Assembly (NCBI GenBank): GCA_947623455.1
Contig: OX392536.1
Span: 35,345,465-35,409,464, forward strand
Source: Mimachlamys varia
Lineage: Eukaryota; Mollusca; Bivalvia; Pectinida; Pectinidae
Direction: 5' to 3'
Length of the DNA: 64,000 nt
Notes under the pieces: generated by a model
The model's input: the letters and a program-made list of their open reading frames with translations, nothing else
Told to the model about the DNA's origin: nothing
Database searches by the model: none
Translations under genes and position numbers: made by a program
Shown: piece by piece, positions 27,745 to 40,252 of the stretch
Layout of the letters: each line of letters starts with the position of its first letter
Position numbering within the stretch: the first letter of the stretch is position 1

Positions 27745-27880
27745 CTTGGGTAGTCTCGCCACTGACCGGTTGACCGCTCGTTTCCAGGGTGTACTTGATA
27801 TCAAATTCGATTGACTTTGACATGGAACACGAATAGATTCCCTTGGCTGTTCGATTAAATTCCTTGTCATCTGCTAACCA
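27745..27880 (-). CDS. candidate internal coding exon, product unknown
   Basis: On the minus strand a pyrimidine-rich tract ending TTTTTAG (27881-27887) precedes 45 open codons that end at CAAG followed by GTAAGG, a strong donor (27739-27744). The frame is closed by TAG exactly at the acceptor and by TGA soon after the donor, as expected for an exon. About half of the third positions are G or C, in otherwise AT-rich DNA. The peptide begins W-L-A-D-D-K, has an N-glycosylation sequon N9-R-T and a G-I-Y-S-C motif ending at C18, and finishes G-E-T-T-Q. The G-x-Y-x-C pattern recalls extracellular Ig-like domains, but the W-to-C spacing is too short for a safe call. An alternative acceptor seven bases in (TTAG before CAGATG) is possible. 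No neighbouring exon is certain. I do not recognise the protein. Confidence 0.42.
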
Positions 27881-30713
27881 CTAAAAATGTCGGAAAGAGA
27901 AGTACTTTAACTCAGTAAGACTACTCCTGATTGGGCGTGATCAAATAAATAGATTCGCTAATACGTGCTCGGTTTTTTTTTGTTTTAAAAAGAAAGTTTT
28001 CTTCTGATAACTCATTAATAATTTGAATCACAAAATAAATGTCACTTTTGTAAAAAGGTGGTAAATTATTCAGCATCCAGATTTAAAGAATGAGATATCA
28101 GTGGATCGTCCGGAACACGGATCTCTGTGTTTGAGGTGACCAACCAACACATAGAAGCTACTACGATACAATACTATCAAGTGCAGATTTTCATTACACC
28201 GTGTCCATTCATAAACTGCTTTATTGTGAAAGCCGGGAAGACATAGCGCGTGTGTGTACGAGGATCAACATGATGACGTGGGAATCAAGGGGAGTTCCAA
28301 TCTATTGAACCGGGAGGAATTATTTCAGGATTTTGAGTATGGTTTCCATGGTGATTGTATCAAACATGGGTCCTTCCTATTTAACTTAAACAGGTTCCCA
28401 GAATATTGCCGGAGTCGTCCGCCCACACCCGTTCGGCTACGATCGGATTTATCCGAGCTTAAACGTGCGTGGGCGCCACTTGTACGACAAAGCTGTGAAA
28501 TCAACATTCACCTCCAAACTGGCTCATGCGTTTGACTATATGTTTCGCTTCTAAGAAATGTTATGTTCAACTGACATCGATGTGTCGCATGCAAATATAA
28601 TCGATACCTACAAGATACCACTGATGGATTTTTCTTTTTGATTTTTGTGAAACCAATGTTTATGTAGACGAACTCTATCCGCCTTAGTCTGAGATATATG
28701 TGTGGTGTGCTAGGTCGGGTTACAACTATCTAGGAGGATTGTAGAACTACAATGGATCGAGAAACGCAGGAATATTCTACCGTTGTATGTCGTGATCATT
28801 GTAAGGGGTATAGTATCTAAGGAGATAGATGCTTTTATCGTGTATAGCTTAAGTTAATTTTGATAAACGTTTATAATTAAGTTCACAATGATTGTAAGCA
28901 TCATTTTATAAATCAATGGTAAAGACTAATTAAACATGTATCCGAGTTTAGGCTTGCTTTGTGTAGATGTTATGGAAAACGGAAGTGTCCAGAGACCACT
29001 CTGGTTGTACTTGTAGACAGGTGTTGTATCGATCCAGTGTAGACATCACTGCTGTAATTTGTAACAGGAGTGCTTGTGAACACCTAAACACGTATCAATT
29101 GTGCCAATCATCTACACGTACAGGTGTGATATGCATAAAAAAATAAAAACAATAACAAACAAAACGTGATTTTTTGGCGTAATTTCGATTTTTGAATACA
29201 GCCGCTATATGGACGTATTTATAATTAAACGTCCATTGTGATCTTGTGATGATTTTAAATATTTAAAGAAAAAGATAAATGAACGTATTTATATATAGCG
29301 GGTGTACACCATTACACATTTCGGGGTAACATGTATAAACTCAAATCAGAGGCATCCGGGTTTTGAAAACACTGTAGGTTAAGAATTCTTATGAGTACAA
29401 ATTAAATTTTATATCTAGATTTGTGTAATCTGTCCACATCATGAACGCAGCAACGTTCATAGTACATGTACATGTATATGAACATTGCCGATGGGATGCT
29501 TGACAGTACGTTCAGTGTTAACATTGATCATGAGTGTTGCTTTAAACCAATCGCGCAAATAATTGAAATACTTTATTAGTACTTAAGTTTCATGACGTCA
29601 TCAACACACCATGCAGTAATTAACAGGTAAATAAACGTTTGAAGTGTAGATTTATGGATTGATGAACGGTATGATTGTCATGCTGGTATGAACTTCACAA
29701 CCGTACGAGTTTCGCGGATGCGATAAATTGAAGGCCCTCGATCATGGATTCCATACCAGTGGGATGTGAATAGCTACATGTATTTAAAATTAATGCCGTC
29801 AGTTGTCTACCTGCTTAATGAGGTTTTTTTTTTGAAGTAGCTGCTCCGTTCTGTTGACATATACCTAATACTACTATATAACCATTTCTAGCGACAGTTT
29901 TACGAAACATTTATTTACCTAAGAAAATTCCCTATTATTGGTTTTGTCTTTTACGAAAGCATCGTTGGAGTTAAAAAAAACCTTGAGACTAATTGTCTTA
30001 CACTTCGTTTAGAAATATTACACTTACGGTAAGGGACATACACGAAACTAGGCCTTAGCCTTTGTTTCTTTATCATCGTCCGTCGTCATCAGAGCGATAA
30101 TTGAATTCACGATGGCATGAAAATCTAGAACGCAAAAACAAACAATTCCACACATATATCACATAAGCGGTGGTAAACAAACAAACAAACAAACAAAATA
30201 AGGATGCGAACCTACTTTGTTTGGTTTTTGTTCTGGAAGTTACAAAAAAACGTTTGTTTACACTTCTAACTGTCCGTCCCAGTCGATATCCAAACTGTTT
30301 ACCACAAGTTTAGAGTCAGTATCGGTATATAACAAAAATGGATTTTACAGAAATGGATTTAATTCTTTTGAAACAATTAAAATATATTTTGATCAATATT
30401 GAATAATGTTCTTCATAAATGTTTCTTATATCGAATTTGCTTGACTTCCGACTCTGCACAACCATGCCTCTTGATCACTAAAGAAACGTCTTACAGGTTT
30501 TTTTACCAAAGACAAAGCGGGCGACATTTCACAACACAGATTAAACTTCAATCGTCCGAACCTAGGAACTCCAATAGTAGGTTTATGTCCTTCGTCGGTA
30601 ACCCACAGTCCTGACGCTCATTGTGGGTTGTCGTTGATGGTTGCTGCCTGAACTATAATGTGCGGTTTCTTTGAATAATACATCCCTACAGTAACGATTG
30701 AGACTGTCTGCGG
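27881..30713. other. unique AT-rich sequence
   Basis: There is no convincing gene. A plus-strand frame at 28254-28535 begins with GTG and has no splice or homology support. A (CAAA)n microsatellite lies at 30175-30197. Any upstream exons of the 27.8-kb candidate gene would have to lie here or further right. Confidence 0.45.
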
Positions 30714-32066
30714 TCTGTCCAATCTAAACAGGAGACGTCTGTGTATACGGGTTCTCCTGGATAACTCTTTCCAATCTAAACAGGAGACGTCCGGGTATAC
30801 GGGTTCTCCTGGGTAACTCTGTCCAATCTAAACAGGAGACGTCTGGGTATACGGGTTCTCCGGGGTAACTCTGTCCAATCTAAACAGGAGACGTCTGGGT
30901 ATACGGGTTCTCCTGGGTAACTCTGTCCAATCTAAACAGGAGACGTCTGGGTATACGGGTCCTCCTGGGTAACTCTGTCCAATCTAAACAGGAGACGTCT
31001 GGGTATACGGGTTCTCCTGGGTAACTCTGTCCAATCTAAACAGGAGACGTCTGGGTATACGGGTTCTCCTGGGTAACTCTGTCCAATCTAAACAGGAGAC
31101 GTCTGGGTATACGGGTCCTCCTGGGTAACTCTGTCCAATCTAAACAGGAGACGTCTGGGTATACGGGTTCTCCTGGGTAACTCTGTCCAATCTAAACAGG
31201 AGACGTCTGGGTATACGGGTTCTCCGGGGTAACTCTGTCCAATCTAAACAGGAGACGTCTGGGTATACGGGTTCTCCTGGGTAACTCTGTCCAATCTAAA
31301 CAGGAGACGTCTAGGTATACGGGTTCTCCGGGGTAACTCTGTCCAATCTAAACAGGAGACGTCTGGGTATACGGGTTCTCCTGGGTAACTCTGTCCAATC
31401 TAAACAGGAGACGTCTGGGTATACGGGTTCTCCTGGATAACTCTTTCCAATCTAAACAGGAGACGTCCGGGTATACGGGTTCTCCTGGGTAACTCTGTCC
31501 AATCTAAACAGGAGACGTCTGGGTATACGGGTTCTCCGGGGTAACTCTGTCCAATCTAAACAGGAGACGTCTGGGTATACGGGTCCTCCTGGGTAACTCT
31601 GTCCAATCTAAACAGGAGACGTCTGGGTATACGGGTTCTCCTGGGTAACTCTGTCCAATCTAAACAGGAGACGTCTGGGTATACGGGTTCTCCTGGGTAA
31701 CTCTGTCCAATCTAAACAGGAGACGTCTGGGTATACGGGTCCTCCTGGGTAACTCTGTCCAATCTAAACAGGAGACGTCTGGGTATACGGGTTCTCCTGG
31801 GTAACTCTGTCCAATCTAAACAGGAGACGTCTGGGTATACGGGTTCTCCGGGGTAACTCTGTCCAATCTAAACAGGAGACGTCTGGGTATACGGGTTCTC
31901 CTGGGTAACTCTGTCCAATCTAAACAGGAGACGTCTAGGTATACGGGTTCTCCGGGGTAACTCTGTCCAATCTAAACAGGAGACGTCTGGGTATACGGGT
32001 TCTCCTGGGTAACTCTGTCCAATCTAAACAGGAGACGTCTGGGTATACGGGTTCTCCTGGGTAACT
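30714..32066. repeat. 52-bp tandem repeat, about 26 copies, with 13-monomer periodicity
   Basis: The monomer contains CTGTCCAATCTAAACAGGAG, ACGTCTGGGTATACGGG and TTCTCCTGGGTAACT. CAGGAGA and TCTCCTG within each monomer can pair across a 17-base loop. Variant monomers (CTCCGGGG, GTCCTCCTGG, GTCTAGGT, and CTTTCC preceding GTCCGGG) occur in the same order in two consecutive blocks. The start markers lie 676 bases apart, which is 13 monomers; the second block lacks one monomer. Confidence 0.95.
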
Positions 32067-33290
32067 TTTTTCCTCTCTTTATTCACTTGAGTCTCCAGTT
32101 GTAAGGACCCTATAGCTATTTCCTTTCCAGCTGAGATTTCAGTGTGGTTACACTTAACATTTCTTTTAAATCTGGGAGTATTTGTTTTCAATCTTGTTAA
32201 TCATTTTATCGATGCCTGAAACATACACTTTCTGATATCTGTTTTTTTCGATGTCACAACTCTTCAGTGTGGTGATGTGTGTACATCACCGTATGAAGAA
32301 GCAGTGCTGGCGCTTTGGGTGCGATTCTGCAGCTAATATTTCAGCGACAATTCACTACATTCAACCACACGTCTCTCCTCTTGTAAGATAGTATGCTATA
32401 TCACTTTGTTTATGTATAGGCTTTCGAAATTTCTGATCCAACCATAGACACTTGTTAACGTACCACACTCGTCTTGTGGAGGCGAGTTATGAAGAATACT
32501 CAACTATAAATGATCCATTAAATCTAATTTACAGGCCCGTTTTCAATGAATTACTTTTTCAAAATTATTTCATGAAAATCAAGTAGACATTCTTGGTATT
32601 AATTGAGGGAAAAAAATTCAAACAATATTTCTCTCGTATGTTTAATTAGTATAATGAAAGTTATAGATTGACGCATGCTTTGAAAAAAAAAGTAAAATGT
32701 CGAGTAAATGACAGCAACAAGTATATGATTTATTATATGAGATGACTTTGCGAGAGTTATTAAATAACAAATGCTTTGAGGAATAAATGAAATCGACATG
32801 GCGCCCAGACGTCAATCTTCAGTTGACTTCCGGTGTGACCGTCTCGGCATCTAGCCTTGATCTAATTTACAACGCTTCTACATCTTATATCGTTTTGCTA
32901 GTTTCGTTGCGTGGTCCGTCTTCATATTGCTTCAGATTTTTTTCTGAGGAGGCTAAACTCCGAACAAAACATCGCTGGGTTGGCTGACAGCCGACTTTCA
33001 ATCATACATGTAATGTCTGGTGTAGGGTAGAACTCCGTCTGCGATCAGATCAGTTATGTTTCTTGCAAGGAGGTAATTCCAAATATGGAGGAGATCCGTG
33101 GATGGTCGTTTATTAAAGTTTCCCTTTATGTTAGTTTAGTGGCATTTAATTACGTACATGTAGCCGATAGTCTGTGAACTCGTAACGTTACACGTACTGG
33201 TTTCCATAGCATTCCTCGCACCTGTCTCCAATGCTTCTGTGACCACGTCCATTCTTTCGTATGTGTAACACAAGAAGCATTCACATCGAG
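32067..33290. other. unique sequence
   Basis: There are short open frames on both strands (for example a 47-codon frame near 32252-32395) but no support for a gene. Confidence 0.4.
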
Positions 33291-33743
33291 ATAAATCATC
33301 GTCGAAAACCCACGGTACACTTCTCTGACGTTTGCATCCCGTGGGCTAAAATCGGTGGAAACTCTCGTTTTCGTACTAAAATAGTAGCCAATCATATCGA
33401 TAGTTTCATCCGAGACTACATCCAGCCGGGACATCCAGCCGGGGAATCCCGTTTTATTTGTAGCAACGCCTGTCAACAAAACCTGTTGATTGTGTTATAA
33501 TTGTGTCGATTGTGATTAAAATATAAGGTCCTACTATACGGAGATTGACATGGGCGTCATACCTACAGAAATATACTGGTCGTGGTCACGGTAAAATGAT
33601 CTAACAGAATGTCACGAGTAACGACCATTCTGATTGGTCGAAATTTCCGAATAAAGTTATATTCGGGGAAACGAAGATTTATATCGATTCTGGCCCACGG
33701 GATGCAAACGTCAGAGAAGTGTACCTTGGGTTTCCGACGATGA
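33291..33743. mobile_element. MITE-like element with about 60-bp imperfect inverted ends
   Basis: Sequence 33291-33353, containing TACACTTCTCTGACGTTTGC and ATCCCGTGGG, is the reverse complement of 33685-33743 with roughly 90% match. The interior contains TGATTGGTCGAAATTT, related to a motif in the Q elements. The 109-codon minus frame across this interval is carried by the inverted repeat and is not accepted as a gene. Confidence 0.65.
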
Positions 33744-34553
33744 GATAAACTGTGCTATGTTCGATGTGGTGACGAATTTGGCCATTCATGTATGAGAGAG
33801 GGGTTCTAGTATGGTTTGTCGTAATAGCCGTGTCTATTATCCATGTAAATAAGCTTCATGGTTGAAAAATAGCACTCACTTGGTCTTAGCCTCGACATCG
33901 ATTCGAATATTAGTTTCTCTTTAGCCTCCAGTTCCGGAAGAGAAATACAATCAATGTCATAACCACTTACATGTATCTGTTCGACTTTTAAAAATTTAAT
34001 CTAAGCCTCGTCATTCTAAATGCCTGTTCGACGGTGTCACCTATTTGACTTAGTCATAAATCATTTCCTGGCCGGTGAACTAGTCCTCGGGAAGTTGTGG
34101 GTTCACAATCAGATCTTTTAGATACGAACCGGATGAGTATGATTTCCTAAATTCCTAGGTAATCATCCCCGACTACTTTTTATCCTGACTGTAATCTTGT
34201 AGTTTTGAAAAATGCTAAAATCCAGCAAGAATAACCAGTTATTCACGACATTTGTATTCCGAGATCAATTTTATAATTTTTTTTGTTTTCACTTGTCCAG
34301 TCGGACTTGTCTTAACCTCTGACAAACCCCATAAAAAGGTTTTGAATGGTCTTTTCACTCAGATCATCAATATTGTAAAGCGTGCTTTTCTTCCTGGATA
34401 GGACAAAAACAATTGACAAAATTAAAGGAAATATCTTCAATAAGGAAAATCTCTTGGAAAATCGCGAGCGCGAGAGGAAGTTTGTTTGTCCTTGTCACGT
34501 GATGAGTGTAGTCCAATAAGACAAGATGTCGTCATTGGTTGTGTAATAAGACC
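33744..34553. other. unique sequence
   Basis: No gene or repeat recognised. A minus frame near 33.8-34.0 kb looks coding-like but lacks clear splice borders. Confidence 0.35.
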
Positions 34554-34820
34554 AGGGCCCGTATTCATGAAACCGTTCTCATGCTCAAGCATGGATTTTG
34601 TGCTCAAAACTCATTTCTTATAACCGCCATAGTTTATTTAAAAATTCTGATTTTGTCAAAGTTTTTGTAAAAAGGTGAGGGTCCATGAAGCCAAACACTG
34701 TTTTTGATATTTACAATTGACTTTTTGATGGTTGGTATGAATTAGGTGAGTTTCAAGAAATCTGGCTTGAGCGCAGAATCCATGCTTGAGCACGAGAACG
34801 GTTTCATGAATACGAGCCCA
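34554..34820. mobile_element. palindromic MITE, about 267 bp
   Basis: The left end GGGCCCGTATTCATGAAACC runs on through GTTCTCATGCTCAAGCATGG. Its near-exact reverse complement at the right end finishes CATGAATACGAGCCC. The arms are about 50 bp and the interior is AT-rich and non-coding. Ends of the GTATTCATGAAAC kind are familiar from invertebrate MITEs, but the family is not named here. Confidence 0.75.
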
Positions 34821-37800
34821 GATGATTACCTGTTACACCTAGTGGGAAAGCGATGAAATGCACATAACCGCAAAAAGTTTCATTTGACGGACAGAGGTGT
34901 GACACCCACAAATAAGATTATGACGCTAACATTACTACGGTTACATTTTAATTCTGTGTAATGTCAGGGAGATCAGGAGCTTTGCCAAGTCTAAAAAACT
35001 TATCCCGAGGTTGAGATATATTCTTTACGTCACAAAGGCATCCCCCACACTTTTCTTTAAAGATGTTGTTATTGTTAACGTTGTTAATGCCATCATTAAC
35101 GGCACTGGGAAGGTGTAACCAATTTTATGATTGTAACATTGTAAACATTGAACAGGGGTGAAGGTCACTCTGTGACCTTGATCAGGTTGAAGGCCACTCT
35201 GTGAAACATAGCTTTTAACCATCAGTATCTACCTACAAATAATAATGTATGTTTCTTATTTAATAGTTCGTTTACGGTAAACCTTTGACGTCGTACGGAC
35301 GGCGGACGCTGCATCAAAGCATTAGCTCACTTCATCCTTCAGTTGAGCTGAATGGATTTTTGCAAAAGAAGTGCCAGCATCCTTAAAGAATCCCGCTCAA
35401 TGAAACAGTCTGCTACTAAAATAGCGACCATTATCAGTCCCCAGACGCAAATAATTTTATGGGGGAAGTGAATGAATGAATGGATCGATTTGCTCGAGCC
35501 AATGGAACACGGGCGATATCATTTGGACTGTCAATGGGTACGATTCCGTATACTTTGACCCATCACTGTTTCTACATGAGGGTAGAAACTCAACCAGACA
35601 ATCAGAGTCACCATCCATGTTAGAATATCTGGTAACCGGGGCTCGTCTTGATTCACCATGTTCATCTAGAACGTTGTATAAAGAAATCAATACCCTTTAA
35701 CAGATATCAGCATCCCTAAAATTCGGAAAGAACCCTGTGCGTGGGATAGCCCAGAAAAGTCATTCATGTTAAAGTATGAATGGTTTCTCTCAATGAAACG
35801 CGCTCTTGGTTGCCTTGGTTACACGCCTAGAAACCTATTAATACAAATGCACTGTTACATAAAAATCATATTTCCATATCACAGCTTGTTGTGTGTTGCT
35901 TTTATAAAACATGAAAAATCAAAACTATTCATACTGATATGTCTGCGAAGAAGATGCATATATTTAAAAGTAATTATAATGTGCGGCCCTTGGTTATATA
36001 AACGTTCTAATTTTAATGGCTTCATGCTGATTATAAAGTGTACATAAATATACCTTTTTCCTCATCGAGACCTGACGATTACGAGTCAGCCATATATAAA
36101 GATATATAAATGTCCCATCCCACCGAATGAATTCCCAGAGTGCTATTATGGTGCGTAAATGACCATAATACCAAGTTCGACTTCCGGTGAACCATAAATA
36201 TCTCTTGCTCCGTTCGTTCTCCGCATCCTACGGAGGCGCAACAAATTACGTATAAATACAGGCAACAATCAATACCTCTAGATCAATGGAAAAAGTGATT
36301 TCCCGGCAGTTCTTTTTTATCCTTCAGCGTTATTAGCGAGCCTGTTGGGAATCTTGAGCTATTTATAGTCCTTGTATGTCGTCTATGAAAATCAATACCT
36401 TTTATCTCCTGTATTGATTGACGATATTTGCATCTTCAACCAACAGTCCTGCATACGTCAGTCCTCGCCCATACCTTTTCAGCCAATAGAAGGACGGGCC
36501 GTATTGAGGATAGGTTAGTCTAGCCTATGCTTTAACTCAGCTTTGAAAGGCCCTGATTTGTACATGTAATTATATTTGTATAGCTTCTGACATAAACCTG
36601 TCGATGAGGATAGGACTAAATATATTTCCACTCCTCTAGGTTATATCTAAAATTATCGATACATTGAGAACCGCACATCCTTGAGTATGTTTAATGCGTA
36701 CTATTGATGACAAACTTTATAAAGCCCTGTAGCTATAAATACGAATTCATTTAACGAGAAGAACTACAATGTATGTATGTACCAAATGAACTCCGTTCTC
36801 TCGAATCTAGTGTTAGGATTGTTGCATACACAGTGACAAAATAAGTTGTATTCAGTCAAATTTCGTTATAATAAAAATGAAACCATTCCAGGTGGTTGAA
36901 AAACATGTAGTCTCCACAGGACACGACAAACTGCGTAGAAACCCGAATGGAAAGAGAAGGAATCAATACCGTTATAATTTGTAATGCAAATTGTCGCCAT
37001 CTTCGGATTATTCCCAAATACGCTCACGCTCAAAAACGCACACAATACATGATTGGTAGCATACAGGGATCGATTTTCTCATAGGCTTTATCTGACCTTT
37101 AAATTTGAAATCCATTTCAAATCGATATCACCACGTCGCTGTCATCACCACATGGCTGGAAATGTATCCCGGCGTTCATTACGCTGCCATCAATTCGTTT
37201 TATGAATGGACAGTAAGCGCAAGGATTCCTTGGGTATAAAGGTCGTTAATAGATTTGACCTTTGACATTTCTTAATATAGCCTGCGGCAAGAAATACTTT
37301 AATTTCATAAGCATAAGTCTAATCTTAATTAATATACCCTACGCAAAGTCATCCACATTAATTTTTATCGTCATTCACTCCTATCACTTCATTCTGAACC
37401 CGAAGGTAAAATGTTGCGTCCCGAGGGATGACGTCAAAATCGTATCCCAAAGGTTGAGAAAATTGCTTATTGTTCTCCATCCTATAATAAAATATGTGAC
37501 AAAATGGATGCCGTGACTTTGGGTTATGCTGCATTGTCGTTTGTCGAGGTAATTCTGGTTATTTGGATGTGAAAGGAATACTTTGTATCTCTTCCATTTT
37601 ACATGGAAATGACCATTTGACCCTTGAAAATGCTTCGAATTGGTGGAGAACCCTTGGCAACCCTCGAGTTTTACCTAGCTCGAAAACCCTCGGGTGAAAT
37701 CTTCCTAAATAAGACAAGAAAAGGTCTTTAATATTACTGTTTAAAGAGTTCTGAACGAAAGAAAAAGATCCATCACCCTTCTGTTATGAACCACAATTCG

Positions 37801-38772
37801 GCCTTATCCAAGCAACTGATATGTAAAATAAATAAATACAATGTCACCAATGTATATATGCATCCTTCTTTTGCAGTGTAGAGACGCTTTTTAGGTTATC
37901 CATGTACATAATGTAATTCTTTTATATGCAATAAAGTACATAATAAAACCCTCTTTTATTTGATTTTTCAAAACCTTTTGATCATATTGACATCAATATA
38001 GTGAAAATATATCTGGAGCTGCCAAATGGAAATCAATATCACACAGTAAAGTTCCGTGGGTTGGGGCGGGGGGGGGGGGTGTCTGTGTATTACTTACCTG
38101 TGTTGTTTTACAATTTCAATTGAAATTTCTTCTTTCAAAAGTACAAAAAATACATATAGAAAGTGTAATATGATGTATATGGAATATTAAATCTGAACCG
38201 CTAGGAGGGATAGGTCGATCAAAGCGCGCTAGTGTTAAACCCCTGGTTAGTGTAAAGGTCATCTGTTTCTCCGCTGTGCAGCCTCCGGTTTGTGTAATCC
38301 GCCATTGATCTCTCTTCACAAGGATTTTCGATATTGAATTGCTAATATACAAATAGAACACGGATATGTTATACGTACTGGCGACAAGAGCTATATTGTA
38401 AGCGCAGTAATGGCTTTGACGTCATTGAGTATTCTGCTGACGCCTCTCTGTGTGCTATTTTTGGCGTGATATACGTAAAAAAGGATTACAGATCTGGATT
38501 GTTGACGTGTCTATGATTGAAACCTTAATGAAAGTGTCGTGTGCTTTTTCTGTATCAGGTTTTCATTTTAGAGTTATTCAAGCTGTCCATTACTTGGCAA
38601 GGTGTGTTGGACTAGTTTGTTTTATAAATGTATAAAGATCCACGGTTGCCCTAATTGCGATTGCTGACAAGACCGAGGTTTATTTCATCAACGTACAATG
38701 TAACAGAAATCCATTTGACCAAACGTTCCGTAACTCACCACATACTCACACTTATATCACTGCATAACCAAA
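34821..38772. other. mostly unique sequence without a supported gene
   Basis: The visible items are a perfect palindrome AAGGTCACTCTGTGACCTT at 35161-35179, a fragment of an interspersed repeat at about 35258-35350 and a G12 tract at 38068-38079. Opposed short open frames at 35457-35700 and a minus frame at 38116-38361 have no splice or homology support. Confidence 0.4.
35258..35350 (+). repeat. fragment of an interspersed molluscan-type repeat tail
   Basis: GTTTACGGTAAACC, GTACGGACGGCGGACGCTGC and a TAGCTCAC...GTGAGCT-like foldback (here TTGAGCT) follow in order, a layout I associate with the tail of a common molluscan interspersed repeat. GTTTACGGCGG also ends the related repeat at 59.88 kb. 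The assignment is from memory. Confidence 0.4.
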
Positions 38773-39421
38773 TAAACACATTGCCACACAACTCAATCAC
38801 ATTACCACACAACTAAACACATATTAGCACACAACTCAAACATACCTTACCACACAACTCAAATACATTACCACACAACTCAAACACATTATCACACAAC
38901 TCAAACACATTACCACACAACTAAAACACATATTAGCACACAACTCAAACACATTATCACACAACTCAAACACATTACCACACAACTCAAAAACATTATC
39001 ACACAACTCAAACACATTACCGCACAACACAAACACATTATCACACAACTCAAACACATTATCACACAACTCAAACACATTACCACACAACTCAAACACA
39101 TTACCACACAACTAAAACATACCTTACGACAGAACTCAAACACATTACCACACAACTCAAACACATTACCACACAACTAAAACATACCTTACTACACAAC
39201 TCAAACACATTACCACACAACTCAAACACATTACCACACAACTCAAACACATTATCACACAACTCAAACACATTACCACACAACTAAAACACATTATCAC
39301 ACAACTCAAACATACCTTACCACACAACTCAAACACATTATCACACAACTCAAACATACCTTACCACACAACTCAAACACATTACCACTCAACTAAAACA
39401 CGCATTACCACACAAGTAAAA
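38773..39421. repeat. 21-bp tandem repeat, about 30 copies
   Basis: The unit is CACATTACCACACAACTCAAA, with ATTATCAC variants and occasional 23-base units containing CATACCTTAC. Because 21 is a multiple of three, several minus frames stay open and give seven-residue periodic peptides (CGNVFEL or SCVVMCL). These frames change phase at the longer units and are judged non-coding. Confidence 0.93.
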
Positions 39422-39570
39422 CTTAATTTATATATGCAGGACTATCAAGTGCAAGTGTGGAGGAATACGCAAGGTGCCATAGAACTAGGTCTAATGCATT
39501 TAAATTACGCCTATAAGACAGCTTCTGCTTAATCCTCTAAACGATGGTATGAATTGTGATACCATATCAT
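39422..39570. other. unique spacer
   Basis: Short unique stretch between the 21-bp array and the first copy of the 39.6/40.2-kb direct repeat. It holds a small hairpin, ATGGTAT and ATACCAT, near 39543-39564. Confidence 0.4.
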
Positions 39571-39926
39571 AATATTTACAGTCTGTTTGGAATTGATAGT
39601 ATATTGCCTATACATTTCTACGAATGCCTACTGAACTTTATTTTCCGATAAAATCAGTGGATCACGCGCCTATTGGCGCAGCGCGCAGTAATACACTCCG
39701 TTACGATTTGAACACGAGGCCGCGTCACTACTTTACAGACTCGATCAATATCCTGCCGCGTAGTATGTGCTAATTTATTTAAGAAATAAATAAGAAGCAT
39801 TTTAATGGGTTTTTTTTAAATACAATAACAGTAATAAGACAGTATGGTTTGTTTATATATGAACTTATGTGAAAAAATAACAATAAAAAGATGTAATCTT
39901 TTGGAACTTTTTTGTTTACTTGTTGA
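39571..39926. repeat. direct repeat D, copy 1 (about 355 bp)
   Basis: It begins AATATTTACAGTCTG and runs through ATCACGCGCCTATTGGCGCA and a poly-T/A-rich 3' part. It recurs 670 bases downstream at 40241-40595 with few changes. Confidence 0.85.
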
Positions 39927-40071
39927 CTGAAATTTCGCGGGAGTTCGTCACCTCATAAGGCGGCTGTTTCAACAGTCTACCGAAACAAAACGATACTGCT
40001 TGATTGCATCGCAGTAAGTATCATGATATCTGATTAAAGAAATAATTACACGTGGAAATATAAGGTCTGGA

Positions 40072-40252
40072 CAGTAAATATAAGGATTAAAGTTTCTTTC
40101 TGGTGGTTTTATGAAAGGATAAAGTTCAGTAGGATATCGATAGTTGTTTCATGGAACGCTTCGCGTTCCATGAAACAACTATCGATATCCTACTGAACTT
40201 TATCCTTTGATAAACCACCAGAAAGAAACGTTAATCCTTAAATATTTACAGT
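40072..40252. mobile_element. near-perfect palindromic element P, copy 1
   Basis: Two 79-bp arms (40081-40159 and 40162-40240) match with two mismatches and one indel across a three-base centre; the tip reads GGAACGCTTCGCGTTCC. The ends are TAAGGATTAA and TTAATCCTTA, and the symmetry extends weakly outwards (CAGTAAATAT and ATATTTACAG). It does not code. A second copy lies at 40601-41254. Confidence 0.85.

Noticed and set aside
28503..28530. Possible first exon on the minus strand (ATGAGCCAGTTTGGAG before GTGAAT) joinable in phase to 27745-27873
   Set aside because: Only five codons, weak donor, and the phase match has a one-in-three chance. Not reported as a feature.
28254..28535. 93-codon plus frame
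   Set aside because: It begins with GTG, not ATG, has no acceptor-like start, and no recognisable domain.
33150..33479. 109-codon minus frame
   Set aside because: It lies largely in the inverted arm of a MITE-like element, and an overlapping plus frame is also open.
33810..34005. Minus frame of about 64 codons containing a possible GTGAGT donor (CCAA/GTGAGT)
   Set aside because: No acceptor with a pyrimidine tract and no second exon in phase could be found by eye.
35457..35700. Opposed 74- and 77-codon frames
   Set aside because: Mirror frames on both strands with no splice or homology support.
38836..39357. Overlapping minus frames with seven-residue periods (CGNVFEL, SCVVMCL)
   Set aside because: They are produced by a 21-bp tandem repeat whose length is a multiple of three. 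The frames break at 23-bp units, and several frames are open at once.
39670..39780. tRNA-like B box (TGTTCAAATC, minus strand) in direct repeat D
   Set aside because: No A box or cloverleaf could be formed at a suitable distance.
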